The notes: generated by a model not told the origin, from the sequence alone. Shown: positions 46,401 to 54,680, counted from the stretch's first letter. The stretch: DNA of 64,000 nucleotides from Oscillospiraceae bacterium (GCA_017548065.1 JAFYNQ010000004.1:1-64000), one strand, 5' to 3'. Translations and numbers: made by a program.

Positions 46401-49400
46401 ATGCTCTCTGCACCGGAAATACGCACATCGCCAGCGATTTCAGCATTTGCAATAGCCACCGCACTTTGCGAGCTGGCTACGCACAGGTTACCGGCATATT
46501 CACCGGCTGTGCCGCCGGAGATCTTACCGCCGGAGATATACAGGTCACCGCCGGATACGGAGATATTACCGCCGTAATTTGCTGTGCCGTTCAAAATCTC
46601 ACCGCCGGAGATATTCAGCACTGCATTGCTGGCAACGTAAATATTACCGCCATGGTTGGTTGCAACACCGCCGGTGATAACACCGCCTGCGATATTGCCC
46701 ACAGAGTCAGCACCCAGATACAGGTTTGCGCCGGTTCTGCCGATGCCGCCTTCAATGCTACCGCCGGTAATATTTACGGTAGCCTTGTCGCAGTAGATGC
46801 TACCGCCCAAAGCCTTATACTTTTCATTGGTAACGGTCTTACCGCCGGTAAGTGTACCGCCAACCAGATTAAACACAGTGCCCTTGCCGCTGACAGAAAC
46901 GACGCCGCCATAAGCAGGATCGGTCTCACCCTGGATCTTGCGCAGCGTGCCGCTGAGAATCGTCAGTTCACCGCCGCCACTGACCATGGCAACACCGCCG
47001 TGGCCGGCCTCGGAGCCGGTAGCACGGATCTCACCGCCGCCAACGGAGTCCATAATGGTCAGCTTGTCGTCTCTGTAAACCAGAACGCCTCTGCCGTTCT
47101 TACGGGTCAGGATATGGCCGTTCAGGTCCAAAACAATATCAATGTCCTTGTCTGCAACACCCACGTTGGTCTGGGAGCCGGTGGTATAGTCGGCTACCAG
47201 GTAGTAGTGACCGCTGAGCTGGGGCAGGCTACTGCCAATGTAGGGATCCCAAGTTACTGTCTTGTCGCAATGCTCACAGTAACCTGTCATGCCCTTTTCA
47301 CGCATGCCACGGTTCTTGACCCACACGTACAGCTGCTCGTCATCGGAGTTTACATAACAACGGATACGATCACCGGGCTGCAGCTTTGTATATGCGCCGA
47401 ACTTTTCCGCATTGGCGCTGACATCCATGATCTTGGCATTGGATGCCAGGGTAATGGTCTTGGTAACACCGGTATTTTCGGAGCCGGCACGGTTGTACTT
47501 CACTGTGACCTTGCGACCGTTTACGGACACAACGTCCCAGTTGACAACGCCATCACCGGTTACGTCCTTGGTATAGGTGCCGGATGCCACACGAAGGATC
47601 TCATCGCCCTTCAGCAGCAGTGTGAAGCCCTTTTCCAGCTCATCCACTGCGGATGCGATCTTAATATCCTTTGTCTTATAGGTCTTTGTGCCGCCATTGG
47701 ATGCCAGGGTGAATACGTACCAGCCCTCTGCATCCGGCTGACGGGTCGTCAGGCCGGTGGTGCTGTCAAAGAAGCGATCCTGCTTCCAGTACATGGTGTC
47801 CATCTCACGGCTACGGACGTAGATCACCGCAGCCTCTTTCTTCATATTGGGATAGACTGTGACCATATCGCCCATTTTCAGGGTGGTGACTTCGCCCTTT
47901 TCCTTGGTGTAAACAGAGCTGATATTATAGATCTTACAATCATCTGCAATGGGCATATCCAGATACTTTCCTGTCTTCAAGGAGTAGGTCTGGAAAGTGC
48001 CGTCAGAATTGATGGCAGAGACATACGTACCGGAGGTCAGAGAGCCGCCGCCATAAATATTCTTGGGGTCAAAGGCATTCTGCACAACGCCGTCGCTGCC
48101 TACCACCATGCCCACAGCGCCGGGGGAGAAAGCATCGATCTTGGTTGCCATGGCCTTGCTCTTGGTCTTCACCGTGACAGTCTTGCCGCCCTTTGCCATG
48201 GTAAAGACATACCAGCCGTTTTCATCCGGTACACGGGTAGTTTCCTTGATGGTGGAATCGTATTTGCGGCTCAGGTTCCAGTACAGGTCGCCGTCCTTAC
48301 AGGTTCTTACCAGCACGTAAATGCAGGTCAGTTCGCCGGTAGGCTTCTGATATGCCAGCACATTGTCACCCACCTGCAGGGTGGTCTCACTGCCCTTTGC
48401 TCCCACGCCGGAAAGGTCATACACCTTCAGGTCGGGATCCAGCACGCAGTTATAGGTCTTGTCCTGGGTGTAGCTCCACAGCTGCGCAAGACCGGTGGTG
48501 GCAGAAGTCACCCAACGGCCGTTACAGTTGTACTTATAGCCGTAGACACAGTTTGCATGATAGACGTATTCAATCACGCCGTTTTTGTCTGCCTTCAGAC
48601 CCATTGCGGCAGGAGAGAAGCTGTCCAGGTAGTCAATTTTTGCCTTATCCTTTGTCTTGAAGGTCTTTACCTCGCCGTTGACTGCCAGGTCAACCTCATA
48701 CCAGCCCTGGGCATTGGGGGTACGGGTAGATGCCTTGTTGGCGGAGCTGTACTTACGGGAAACGTTGTAGTACAAGGGGCTGTCCACAAGACGCTCGGTA
48801 ATATACACCAGCACTGCGTCGTTTTCCGTATTCAGCCAAACCACAACACGGTCGCCCAGCTGGAGGGAATCCACGGGCTTACCCTGTCTTCCTTCGGACA
48901 TAGCCGCCTTACTTACATCGTAAATAAGCGTATCGTCTTCCACCTTGAAGTTTTCCACGTCACCGGCATTGCTCCAGATGGTACTGGTCAGCTCAATCTC
49001 CTCATCTTCAATGTAGGTAACATCGTAGCCTTCGCCGATAAGACGTGCCTGCGCACCGATCTCGGAGTTAACGCGTCTGACAATGTAGCCCTCCTCATCA
49101 AAGATGAAGCCGAAGTGCGCTTTATAATCAGACTTATAGTCCACATACTCAACAATGGATCTGTCCTTACACTTGAGGGTCACCAGCTCACCGTTGCAGA
49201 AGAAGTCCATGCTATAGACACCGTTTGCATCGGGGACACGGGTGGTTCCGTTTTCAGAGCTGTAATAAGCCTTTTCACGCCAGTACACCGCAGACTTTTC
49301 CGGCTTTTCCACCAGGTAAACATGGGTGTTCTCCTCAAGCTCGTTGCTGTAAATGGTGACGCAGTCCATAGGCTGCAGGTCTTCGGGCTTGATCTCGCCG

Positions 49401-49933
49401 CCAAGGCTCTGGGCACTGGGACTCACATCATAGATCTTCGTCAGCTCTGTGACGTCCAGCATCAGCGTCATGCCGTTCATGGCGATGGAGGAGTTGACAT
49501 AGAGGGTATCGTTACGGTAATATTTCACGTAAACCTTTTTACCCACTTCTGTTGCCACATCACGGACTTCCTTTGCATCCACAACGCAGCCGTCCCGGTC
49601 AAGCACCAGGTGCAGGCAGTCAAAGGTATCAATAAAGTTTACCAGCTGCTTATCCGCAACAAGATACTCCTTGGTCTCGCCCTCATAGGCAAGGCGGACA
49701 TGATACATTCCGTCCTCGCCCGGTTCACGGGTAGACAGACCGCTTTCCGAATTGGCTGTGTACAGTTCCCTGTCCACATTCCAGTAAAGCTCTGCTCTGC
49801 CGCCGACGGTCTTGGTTTCCCCTTCACCGCCCAGCACCAGCATCACCACCGCAGCCGCCACTGCCAGCAGCGCCACAATGCCAATGGTGAGCCATAGCCA
49901 AAGCTTGCTCTTCTTTGTTGTTTCCTTCTTCAT
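43493..49933 (-). CDS. Giant membrane-anchored modular surface protein (2,146 aa)
   Basis: ATG at 49933, about 10 nt after AAAGGAG, and only 21 bases after the stop of a ceramidase-like lipoprotein gene, so it is the last gene of that operon. It has the same N-terminal signal anchor and NSESGLSTREPGEDG segment as the two paralogues. There are five YW repeats (to about residue 880), then four CxxC modules near 884 (CEHC), 1263 (CQHC), 1576 (CAHC) and 1959 (CPHC), with beta-helix turns of the GGNIYV / NISGGEI type between them. The C-terminus is charged (PVRKEEEQ). No enzyme motif. An adhesin or surface scaffold is likely; the operon context links it to lipid-hydrolase-like enzymes. Confidence 0.9.
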   Translation of the reverse strand: MKKETTKKSKLWLWLTIGIVALLAVAAAVVMLVLGGEGETKTVGGRAELYWNVDRELYTANSESGLSTREPGEDGMYHVRLAYEGETKEYLVADKQLVNFIDTFDCLHLVLDRDGCVVDAKEVRDVATEVGKKVYVKYYRNDTLYVNSSIAMNGMTLMLDVTELTKIYDVSPSAQSLGGEIKPEDLQPMDCVTIYSNELEENTHVYLVEKPEKSAVYWREKAYYSSENGTTRVPDANGVYSMDFFCNGELVTLKCKDRSIVEYVDYKSDYKAHFGFIFDEEGYIVRRVNSEIGAQARLIGEGYDVTYIEDEEIELTSTIWSNAGDVENFKVEDDTLIYDVSKAAMSEGRQGKPVDSLQLGDRVVVWLNTENDAVLVYITERLVDSPLYYNVSRKYSSANKASTRTPNAQGWYEVDLAVNGEVKTFKTKDKAKIDYLDSFSPAAMGLKADKNGVIEYVYHANCVYGYKYNCNGRWVTSATTGLAQLWSYTQDKTYNCVLDPDLKVYDLSGVGAKGSETTLQVGDNVLAYQKPTGELTCIYVLVRTCKDGDLYWNLSRKYDSTIKETTRVPDENGWYVFTMAKGGKTVTVKTKSKAMATKIDAFSPGAVGMVVGSDGVVQNAFDPKNIYGGGSLTSGTYVSAINSDGTFQTYSLKTGKYLDMPIADDCKIYNISSVYTKEKGEVTTLKMGDMVTVYPNMKKEAAVIYVRSREMDTMYWKQDRFFDSTTGLTTRQPDAEGWYVFTLASNGGTKTYKTKDIKIASAVDELEKGFTLLLKGDEILRVASGTYTKDVTGDGVVNWDVVSVNGRKVTVKYNRAGSENTGVTKTITLASNAKIMDVSANAEKFGAYTKLQPGDRIRCYVNSDDEQLYVWVKNRGMREKGMTGYCEHCDKTVTWDPYIGSSLPQLSGHYYLVADYTTGSQTNVGVADKDIDIVLDLNGHILTRKNGRGVLVYRDDKLTIMDSVGGGEIRATGSEAGHGGVAMVSGGGELTILSGTLRKIQGETDPAYGGVVSVSGKGTVFNLVGGTLTGGKTVTNEKYKALGGSIYCDKATVNITGGSIEGGIGRTGANLYLGADSVGNIAGGVITGGVATNHGGNIYVASNAVLNISGGEILNGTANYGGNISVSGGDLYISGGKISGGTAGEYAGNLCVASSQSAVAIANAEIAGDVRISGAESIAVSGATVIGVGAEGGLNLLNGNVLNISALEQTASIAISGTGAFTACNEKAADYVGCFYTAKEGGSIYEQEGVLYAASGAVRNAYCQHCEETVLWTQWENTNKPAEGHYFLTEAVNMERTRVNIGASDNKTAEIVLDLNGNTWTTGDNRAFWVYANFFVMDTVGGGEIVANGSDMGSGGVMRVDGNLTLYSGTIRRNVSESLVAKGGVLQLTSGASFTMKGGKLTGGTCVQYTDASDKVMEAMGGSIYAEKATITLDGGVIENGIAAEGENLYLVNTTLNITDASVLGGNAYVSGCTVTLNGATFDKAIAVSGGSISVSGAAKLADVQLSDAKLTLGELTDAAIGITANGAFTEENENAKAYLDAGYFVSVPAEQTVWEENGVLYAENIPDGAVKRECAHCNEYVWFLPWEKVASPASGHYFLTEAIDMERTRVNIGTSSNKNVDVVLDLNGNLWTTGDNRAFWVYGNFYVMDTVGGGEIVANGSNQGSGGVIRVGGSLTLYSGTLRRNFSDSVVGKGGVLYLDSGATFTMKGGKLTGGVCEQYTDSSNKTVSALGGSVYAEKATVKLEGGIIENGGAASGGNIYLTGSTFEMTGGTITGGVVTGNGGNIFMEKSTMVMSDGTIENGVAGNRGGNVLPDAECSFTMSGGMIRGGQAAKQGGNFRVNYASSEITMTGGTIMGDMTVYSVKKFTLSGSPKILMGNSAGLILGDGIDSSTGNANLKLTLDGLNADAEIYISAVGAITDAPAADLLGCFKGALRTAISVNAETGVLEATQGDTGFCPHCWETGVPATWKNANTISDGSSGSYTKLGENAHYYLTGNITRSGSASRLNIGGTSSPDVDIVIDLSGYNWTVTNNRVAQVFAHLTVMDSLCDGIMKGNTKGGDPYSSVATVNLGSASLTLYSGTLKGDITDAAVLNVNKGTFRQLGGFVVGAEDATVDTIVLGANGKYEPTAGFLNNEPVRKEEEQ
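44690..45180 (-). repeat. Intragenic duplication, copy 2
   Basis: About 490 bp, close to 45630-46130 at an offset of about 0.94 kb. Both encode the GHYFLTEAxxMERTRVNIG stretch and the following beta-helix. Confidence 0.75.
45630..46130 (-). repeat. Intragenic duplication, copy 1
   Basis: Partner of 44690-45180, sharing long identical base runs such as CCGCCCTTCATGGT and ACCCAGAAGGCACGGTTGTC. Confidence 0.75.
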
Positions 49934-49954
49934 ATTTGAAAAGCTCCTTTCTTT

Positions 49955-51355
49955 TTAGGAGTTGCCGTTTTTGATCTCTGTCAGCATAGAGACAAAGGTG
50001 TCTGCTGCATTTTCTGCTGTGCCACGCACCACACGGGTAACGAAGCTTTCATACACACCGTAGTCATAGGCTCGGTCCGTGGGCAGGTAGCCGTAGCTGC
50101 CGTTGGCGCAGGTGACGATGAAAGTAAAATCATAGGGAGACTGTTCCTTGATGTCCATGCCCGTAGGCGCAAACATCTCATAGGGTGCGAAGATAAAGGA
50201 GGTCTCACCGAAGGCCAGCACATTAAAGGACATTTCCGTAATTTCCGGAAGCTCATTGCGCTTCACAATGGCCTGTGCCTCCCAAACGCTGGAAAGACCG
50301 TACTTTTCCACCAGGGGATTGCACTTTTTCGTGCCGCCGCTGCTGTAGGCGCTCATGATCTCTTTTGCCTGGGGCAGCATATCCAGCTTATCCTTGTTGG
50401 TGGTCGCCTTGAAAATCACATTTTTCAGTGCGATATCGCCGGTGGGTACATCCTGCAGCTGGGGCAGGTAATCCACAATAATCTGACCCAGGGCATGACC
50501 GTATTCCTCCCAGTCAAGACCGTGCTTTTCGCTCTTGATCTTGGAATCCGGCACCTGATTGCCGCCTGCGGCAATAAAGTATGCCACCCGGAGTCCGGCT
50601 TCCTTTTCAATGTAATAACGGATAGAGCCTGGAGCATCGGAGCAAATGTACTTGTCGGAGGTGCCGCCGTTGAAGGTAGCGTGGATAGGATAGTTCACGA
50701 TCAGAATATCCTTCTTATCCTCTGCCTCCCGGACAAAGCGTACCAGCTGTGCTTCCTGGTCGGGATCGTCGGGGTGACCCACCGGGTTCAGGGATGCGGC
50801 AGCATTGTTCTGCATGGTGCCGTCGGGCAGGATGTACTGACGGGAGAAGGCCATGCCCTCTGCCCAAACAGAGCCGTTTTGCACCTTGGCAGGACTACGG
50901 TCAGCCATTGCCTTTTCCGCAGCCTTCACAATGGCAGTGTAGTAGATCTCACGGTAAGCTGCCATGCCCGGAAGTTTTTCACTTGTAATGGAGGGAGCGG
51001 AGTGGGTGTGGGTGCCGGAGACCATGATATTCTCAACAGGAACGCCGGTAGCCTCGGAGATTTTCTCCTTACCGGGAATCACATAGCTGTCATCGGAATT
51101 CAAAAAATCCTGGGTGATCAGCAGCACTGTCTGATTTTTGCTGTCCGTAACCGCAATAACCGTAACATAAAGGAAGTCCAGCGCTCCCTCGGAAAGGCGG
51201 TCATGGGTACCGCTGCCGCCCAGTGTCAGGTTGCCATCAGGCATTACCTTTTCTCTGCCGTAGCCTGCCCGGAAGCCTTTTTCATCAGAACCGGCACAAG
51301 CGCCAAGGCTCAGGCAAAGCACCAAAACCAAAAGCAAGGAAATTATTTTTTTCAT
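49955..51355 (-). CDS. Neutral ceramidase-like lipoprotein hydrolase
   Basis: 466 residues. Lipoprotein signal with lipobox LGAC (Cys20), so it is anchored on the outer face of the membrane. The mature part follows the neutral/alkaline ceramidase N-terminal domain fold: the metal-site segment SGTHTHSAPS, YPIHATFNGG with a second His, SDAPGSIR, GAGGNQVP-like AAGGNQVP, and the APYEMFAP Glu segment. Ceramidases hydrolyse the amide of ceramide; small bacterial relatives are often of unknown substrate. It lacks the C-terminal Ig-like domain of classic ceramidases. It is a tandem paralogue of the next upstream gene (3-nt gap). Confidence 0.85.
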   Translation of the reverse strand: MKKIISLLLVLVLCLSLGACAGSDEKGFRAGYGREKVMPDGNLTLGGSGTHDRLSEGALDFLYVTVIAVTDSKNQTVLLITQDFLNSDDSYVIPGKEKISEATGVPVENIMVSGTHTHSAPSITSEKLPGMAAYREIYYTAIVKAAEKAMADRSPAKVQNGSVWAEGMAFSRQYILPDGTMQNNAAASLNPVGHPDDPDQEAQLVRFVREAEDKKDILIVNYPIHATFNGGTSDKYICSDAPGSIRYYIEKEAGLRVAYFIAAGGNQVPDSKIKSEKHGLDWEEYGHALGQIIVDYLPQLQDVPTGDIALKNVIFKATTNKDKLDMLPQAKEIMSAYSSGGTKKCNPLVEKYGLSSVWEAQAIVKRNELPEITEMSFNVLAFGETSFIFAPYEMFAPTGMDIKEQSPYDFTFIVTCANGSYGYLPTDRAYDYGVYESFVTRVVRGTAENAADTFVSMLTEIKNGNS

Positions 51356-51358
51356 AAT

Positions 51359-52657
51359 TTAAGCCTCCTTGATCATGTCAATAAAATGCTGTGCAACCTG
51401 CTCCGCAGTGCCGGGCTTGACCAGTGTCACAAAACCTTCATACACACCGTATTTATATGCCCGTTCCATAGGGAGGTAGCCCTTTGCGCCGTTGGCGCAG
51501 GAAACTACAAAGGTCATGGCGCCGGGCGTGTTTTCCTTGATATACTGTCCGTTAGGAGCAAACATTTCATAGGGAGCAAAAACAAAGGACAGTGCGCCCA
51601 GCTTCATTACCGACAGCGGCAGCATCACTGTGTCCGCTGCGTTATACCGCCGTCTGATGGCGTAAGCCTCCCACACGCTGGATAAGTTATATTTTTTCAA
51701 ATAAGGCTTTACCGCTTCCCGACCCTGCTCGTTGTAGATCTTGGTCACTTCGGTAGCCTGATCAAACTCACCAATGCGTTCCTTGTTGGCAGGTGCAGCA
51801 TAGTCCTGCCAAAGGGCTTTCACAGGGCCTGCATCCACAGGCTGCACAGCGGGCAGCGCCGCTATAATAAACTCTGCCACTTTTTTTCCGTAGTCCTTTA
51901 CGCAAAGGCCGTGGTCATCGGGAGCCTTGCTGTTGGGGACCTGGTTACCGCCGGCGCCGATAAAATAGGCAACCAGCAAATCTGTTTCCTCTTCCAGCGC
52001 AGCGCGGATGGCGCCGGGAACGTCTGCGGAGATCAGCTTATTGGCTTCGCTGCTCATAGCCGTACCGTGAACGGGGAAGTTCATCATAAGAATATCTTTT
52101 CCGCCCTCACGGGTAAGCTTTATAAGCTGTGCCTGACAATCTGCTTCATCCCTATGCCCCACTGCCTTCTTTTTGCCGGTGACGGGGTCTTCGGCATAGG
52201 TATAGTGACGGGAGAAGGCCATGCCGGGTGCCTCTGCTGTGCCCACGGAAAGGGACGTGGGCAACAGCTCCCCAAGCGCCGTCTGCGCTGCGCGGACGGC
52301 AGAGACACGGAAAATTTCACGGTAGCTTTCCACACCCTCCAAACCATCCTGATACACCGCCGGTGCATTGTGGGTGTGGGTGGAAGAGAAGAAGATCCGC
52401 TCTCCGGCAATGCCGGTGGCTTCGCTGACGGCTGCCCGCAGCGGATGGATGAACATCTCGGATTTTAATGTATCCATGGTGTACAGCAGTGCGGTCTCCC
52501 CTGCTTCATCACGAATGGCTATGCAAGTAATATATAGTGTATCATTCACACCGGTATAATCTCTGTCCACTATGCCGTTACCGCCCAAAGGCAGCACTGT
52601 GTCCGGCATGATGGGCTCTCTGCCGAAACCGGTACGGGGTAAATATGTATTTTCCAT
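51359..52657 (-). CDS. Neutral ceramidase-like hydrolase, cytoplasmic form
   Basis: 432 residues with no signal peptide. Same fold and motifs as the lipoprotein paralogue: SSTHTHNAPA, FPVHGTAMSSEANKLISADVPG, GAGGNQVPNSK and APYEMFAPNG. The start is preceded by AGGAAGG at somewhat long spacing. It is the first gene of the operon ceramidase-like - ceramidase-like lipoprotein - giant surface protein, and divergent from a LysR regulator. The pairing of an intracellular and a surface form suggests stepwise use of one substrate, perhaps host or dietary lipids, but the substrate is inferred only from the family. Confidence 0.83.
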   Translation of the reverse strand: MENTYLPRTGFGREPIMPDTVLPLGGNGIVDRDYTGVNDTLYITCIAIRDEAGETALLYTMDTLKSEMFIHPLRAAVSEATGIAGERIFFSSTHTHNAPAVYQDGLEGVESYREIFRVSAVRAAQTALGELLPTSLSVGTAEAPGMAFSRHYTYAEDPVTGKKKAVGHRDEADCQAQLIKLTREGGKDILMMNFPVHGTAMSSEANKLISADVPGAIRAALEEETDLLVAYFIGAGGNQVPNSKAPDDHGLCVKDYGKKVAEFIIAALPAVQPVDAGPVKALWQDYAAPANKERIGEFDQATEVTKIYNEQGREAVKPYLKKYNLSSVWEAYAIRRRYNAADTVMLPLSVMKLGALSFVFAPYEMFAPNGQYIKENTPGAMTFVVSCANGAKGYLPMERAYKYGVYEGFVTLVKPGTAEQVAQHFIDMIKEA

Positions 52658-52693
52658 ATAAAACAGAACCTTCCTACAACTTTTCTATTGTAA

Positions 52694-52722
52694 ATTATAC
52701 ACGATTGCCTGCCAAAAGGAAA
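52694..52722 (-). promoter_or_regulatory. Weak promoter of the ceramidase-like operon
   Basis: A perfect TATAAT (52694-52699 on the minus strand), but the -35 position reads TTTCCT, consistent with dependence on the divergent LysR regulator. Confidence 0.5.
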
Positions 52723-52729
52723 GTACAGC

Positions 52730-52761
52730 AAATCCGAAACACTATATAAAAAATCCGAAAC
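52730..52761. promoter_or_regulatory. AAATCCGAAAC direct repeats, putative LysR operator
   Basis: AAATCCGAAAC occurs at 52730-52740 and 52751-52761, exactly 21 bp apart. The repeats lie between the -35 regions of the divergent lysR gene and ceramidase-like operon. Confidence 0.55.
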
Positions 52762-52763
52762 CC

Positions 52764-52792
52764 TTTGAAATTTCATTTTTTTATGTTATAAT
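52764..52792 (+). promoter_or_regulatory. Promoter of the LysR gene
   Basis: TTTGAA (52764-52769), a 17-nt spacer and TATAAT (52787-52792). Confidence 0.6.
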
Positions 52793-52814
52793 ACCCAACA
52801 AAGGCGGTGATTTC

Positions 52815-53705
52815 ATGACTTTTCAGCAATTGCAGTATTTATTAGAGGTGCGGCAGACAAAATCCGTCAGCAAGGCCGCTGCCAACCTTTTTGTGTCCAA
52901 CTCCAGTGTCAGCGCTTCCATCAGCAGCCTGGAGGATGAAATGGGCTTCCCCATCTTTACCCGAAGCCAAAAAGGTCTTGTTCCTACAGAAAAGGGTCTG
53001 CAAATTTTAAACCGAGCCGAGCGCATCTGCCGTATTTACGACGAGATGAACAATGTTAAAAATGACAATATGACGGTGTTCAAGGTCAGCTTCCGTTCTT
53101 ACCCTCCCTTTGCCAGGGCGTTTGCACGGCTGGTTGAGGAAAATCGCCACCGCACGGATATTTTGTTCCACTCTATTACCTTGCTTCGGGATGAAATGAT
53201 TCGCAAGGTAGCAAATCAGGAGCTGGAGCTGAGTCTTATCTCCTATTTTTCCCCCCGTGTGCGGCTACTGGAAGCAAAGATCGCAAAAGCCGGTTTGGAG
53301 CATCGTGTTCTAAAAACCCTTCCGGCGACTGTGCAGGTAGGTCCCGGTCATCGGCTGTATAATGCCAAATCCGTCACACCTGCGGAACTGGAAAACGACA
53401 CCATTGTGGACAGCTCCAAAAAGCCGATCGTCAGCAGTGATTTTCTCCACGGTGTTATGGACTTCAAGCCGGAGAAAGTGATCCTCTGCGATAACAGTGC
53501 AGGTACGGAGCTGATTAAGCGTGGTCTTGCCTACAGCATCACCATCATGCCCACAGAAGAGGAGCGCAGCAGCTCGATTTTCCACTACATTCCCCTGGCA
53601 GGTGTGGATTTCCAGCTGATCCTGGTCATCAATCCCGAGCGTCCCCTCTCTCCCGAAGGCAACCGTTTCCTGGAGCTGCTGGACGAGGAACTGGACAACA
53701 TTTAA
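52815..53705 (+). CDS. LysR-family transcriptional regulator
   Basis: 296 residues, the normal family length. The N-terminal winged helix-turn-helix is MTFQQLQYLLEVRQTKSVSKAA with the recognition helix NSSVSASISSLE. It is followed by the linker helix and a two-lobed effector-binding domain. It is divergent from the ceramidase-like operon, so it is the likely regulator of that operon and of the giant surface gene at its end. The effector is unknown. A good terminator follows. Confidence 0.95.
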   Translation: MTFQQLQYLLEVRQTKSVSKAAANLFVSNSSVSASISSLEDEMGFPIFTRSQKGLVPTEKGLQILNRAERICRIYDEMNNVKNDNMTVFKVSFRSYPPFARAFARLVEENRHRTDILFHSITLLRDEMIRKVANQELELSLISYFSPRVRLLEAKIAKAGLEHRVLKTLPATVQVGPGHRLYNAKSVTPAELENDTIVDSSKKPIVSSDFLHGVMDFKPEKVILCDNSAGTELIKRGLAYSITIMPTEEERSSSIFHYIPLAGVDFQLILVINPERPLSPEGNRFLELLDEELDNI

Positions 53706-53711
53706 ATTTAC

Positions 53712-53748
53712 GAGGCTGTCTCCAAAACGAGACAGCCTCTTCTCTTTC
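53712..53748 (+). terminator. Terminator of the LysR gene
   Basis: Stem GAGGCTGTCT / AGACAGCCTC followed by TTCTCTTT. Confidence 0.85.
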
Positions 53749-53755
53749 CCGGCGA

Positions 53756-53784
53756 TTGCAAATCCCAATCATCCATGATACAAT
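53756..53784 (+). promoter_or_regulatory. Promoter of the nudC - MBL - gloA operon
   Basis: TTGCAA (53756-53761), a 17-nt spacer and TACAAT (53779-53784). Confidence 0.55.
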
Positions 53785-53819
53785 AAGCCAAACTTACCTA
53801 CGCAAAAGGAGAATCCCCC

Positions 53820-54656
53820 ATGCTGCAGGATATGGCCGTCGGCCGTTTGGAAAATGAATTTCGCAATATTGCCGCCCGGGCAGAGGATATTATTCTCTGC
53901 TTTCACGATGGGCAGGTGCTACTCCGTCGGGATGCCGATGACGCCCTGACACTGCCCACCCTCTCCCAGCTCGGCGCTACGGAAGCGCCACGCTACGTAT
54001 TCCGTCTGCAGGAAAAGAATTATTTTCTGTGGACAGACCGGGAACCTGCCGCCTGCCAGGGCTTTGTTTACGAGCCGGTACGGCAGCTGCGGCAATTGCA
54101 GAGCAAAGAGATCTGCTTTGGTATCATGACCGGCTGGCATTTGTTTAACTGGTATCGCAACAACCGTCTTTGCGGCGGCTGCGGCGCAGAGACCGTGCAT
54201 GACGAAAAAGAACGGATGCTGCGCTGCCCGGTGTGCGGCAACATGATCTTCCCCCGAATCAGTCCTGCGGTGATCGTTGCGGTGACCAACGGAGATAAGC
54301 TGCTGCTGAGCAAATACGCAGGACGTGCCTACACCCGGTATGCCCTTTTGGCCGGCTACACCGAGATCGGCGAGACCATTGAACAGACCGTTCACCGGGA
54401 GGTCATGGAGGAAGTGGGCCTGAAGGTAAAAAATCTTCGTTACTACAAAAGCCAGCCCTGGGGTGTGGACGGCAATGTGCTCATGGGCTTTTACTGCGAT
54501 GTAGATGGAAGCGACAGCATCCGTATTGATGAAAACGAGCTTTCCATGGCAGACTGGTTCCCCCGGGATGCGCTGCCTACCCAAGATGACGGCATCAGCC
54601 TCACCCGGGAAATGATCCGCACATTCGGTGAGGGCAAAGAGCCGAAAAATCTGTAA
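53820..54656 (+). CDS. nudC: NAD+ diphosphatase (NudC-type Nudix hydrolase)
   Basis: 278 residues, ATG after AAAGGAG. Order: N-terminal domain, zinc ribbon (CGGCG...CPVCG), then a Nudix fold with box GYTEIGETIEQTVHREVMEEVGL and the NudC-specific SQPW motif. It cleaves NAD(H) to NMN(H) and AMP and can remove NAD caps from RNA. First gene of a three-gene cluster with a 24-nt gap to the next. Given the TIR-domain NADase candidate elsewhere in the window, an NAD-turnover enzyme is worth noting, but it is probably housekeeping. Confidence 0.93.
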   Translation: MLQDMAVGRLENEFRNIAARAEDIILCFHDGQVLLRRDADDALTLPTLSQLGATEAPRYVFRLQEKNYFLWTDREPAACQGFVYEPVRQLRQLQSKEICFGIMTGWHLFNWYRNNRLCGGCGAETVHDEKERMLRCPVCGNMIFPRISPAVIVAVTNGDKLLLSKYAGRAYTRYALLAGYTEIGETIEQTVHREVMEEVGLKVKNLRYYKSQPWGVDGNVLMGFYCDVDGSDSIRIDENELSMADWFPRDALPTQDDGISLTREMIRTFGEGKEPKNL

Positions 54657-54680
54657 ACCAGGCCAGAAGGAGGACGCAAC

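Noticed and set aside
43496..49897. 2,133-codon plus-strand frame
   Set aside because: Shadow of the third membrane-anchored giant protein; it begins inside that gene's terminator region.
43493..49933. LPxTG or other sortase-type anchor in the giant proteins
   Set aside because: No LPxTG-like motif with hydrophobic tail is present at any visible C-terminus; anchoring is by the N-terminal TM segment.
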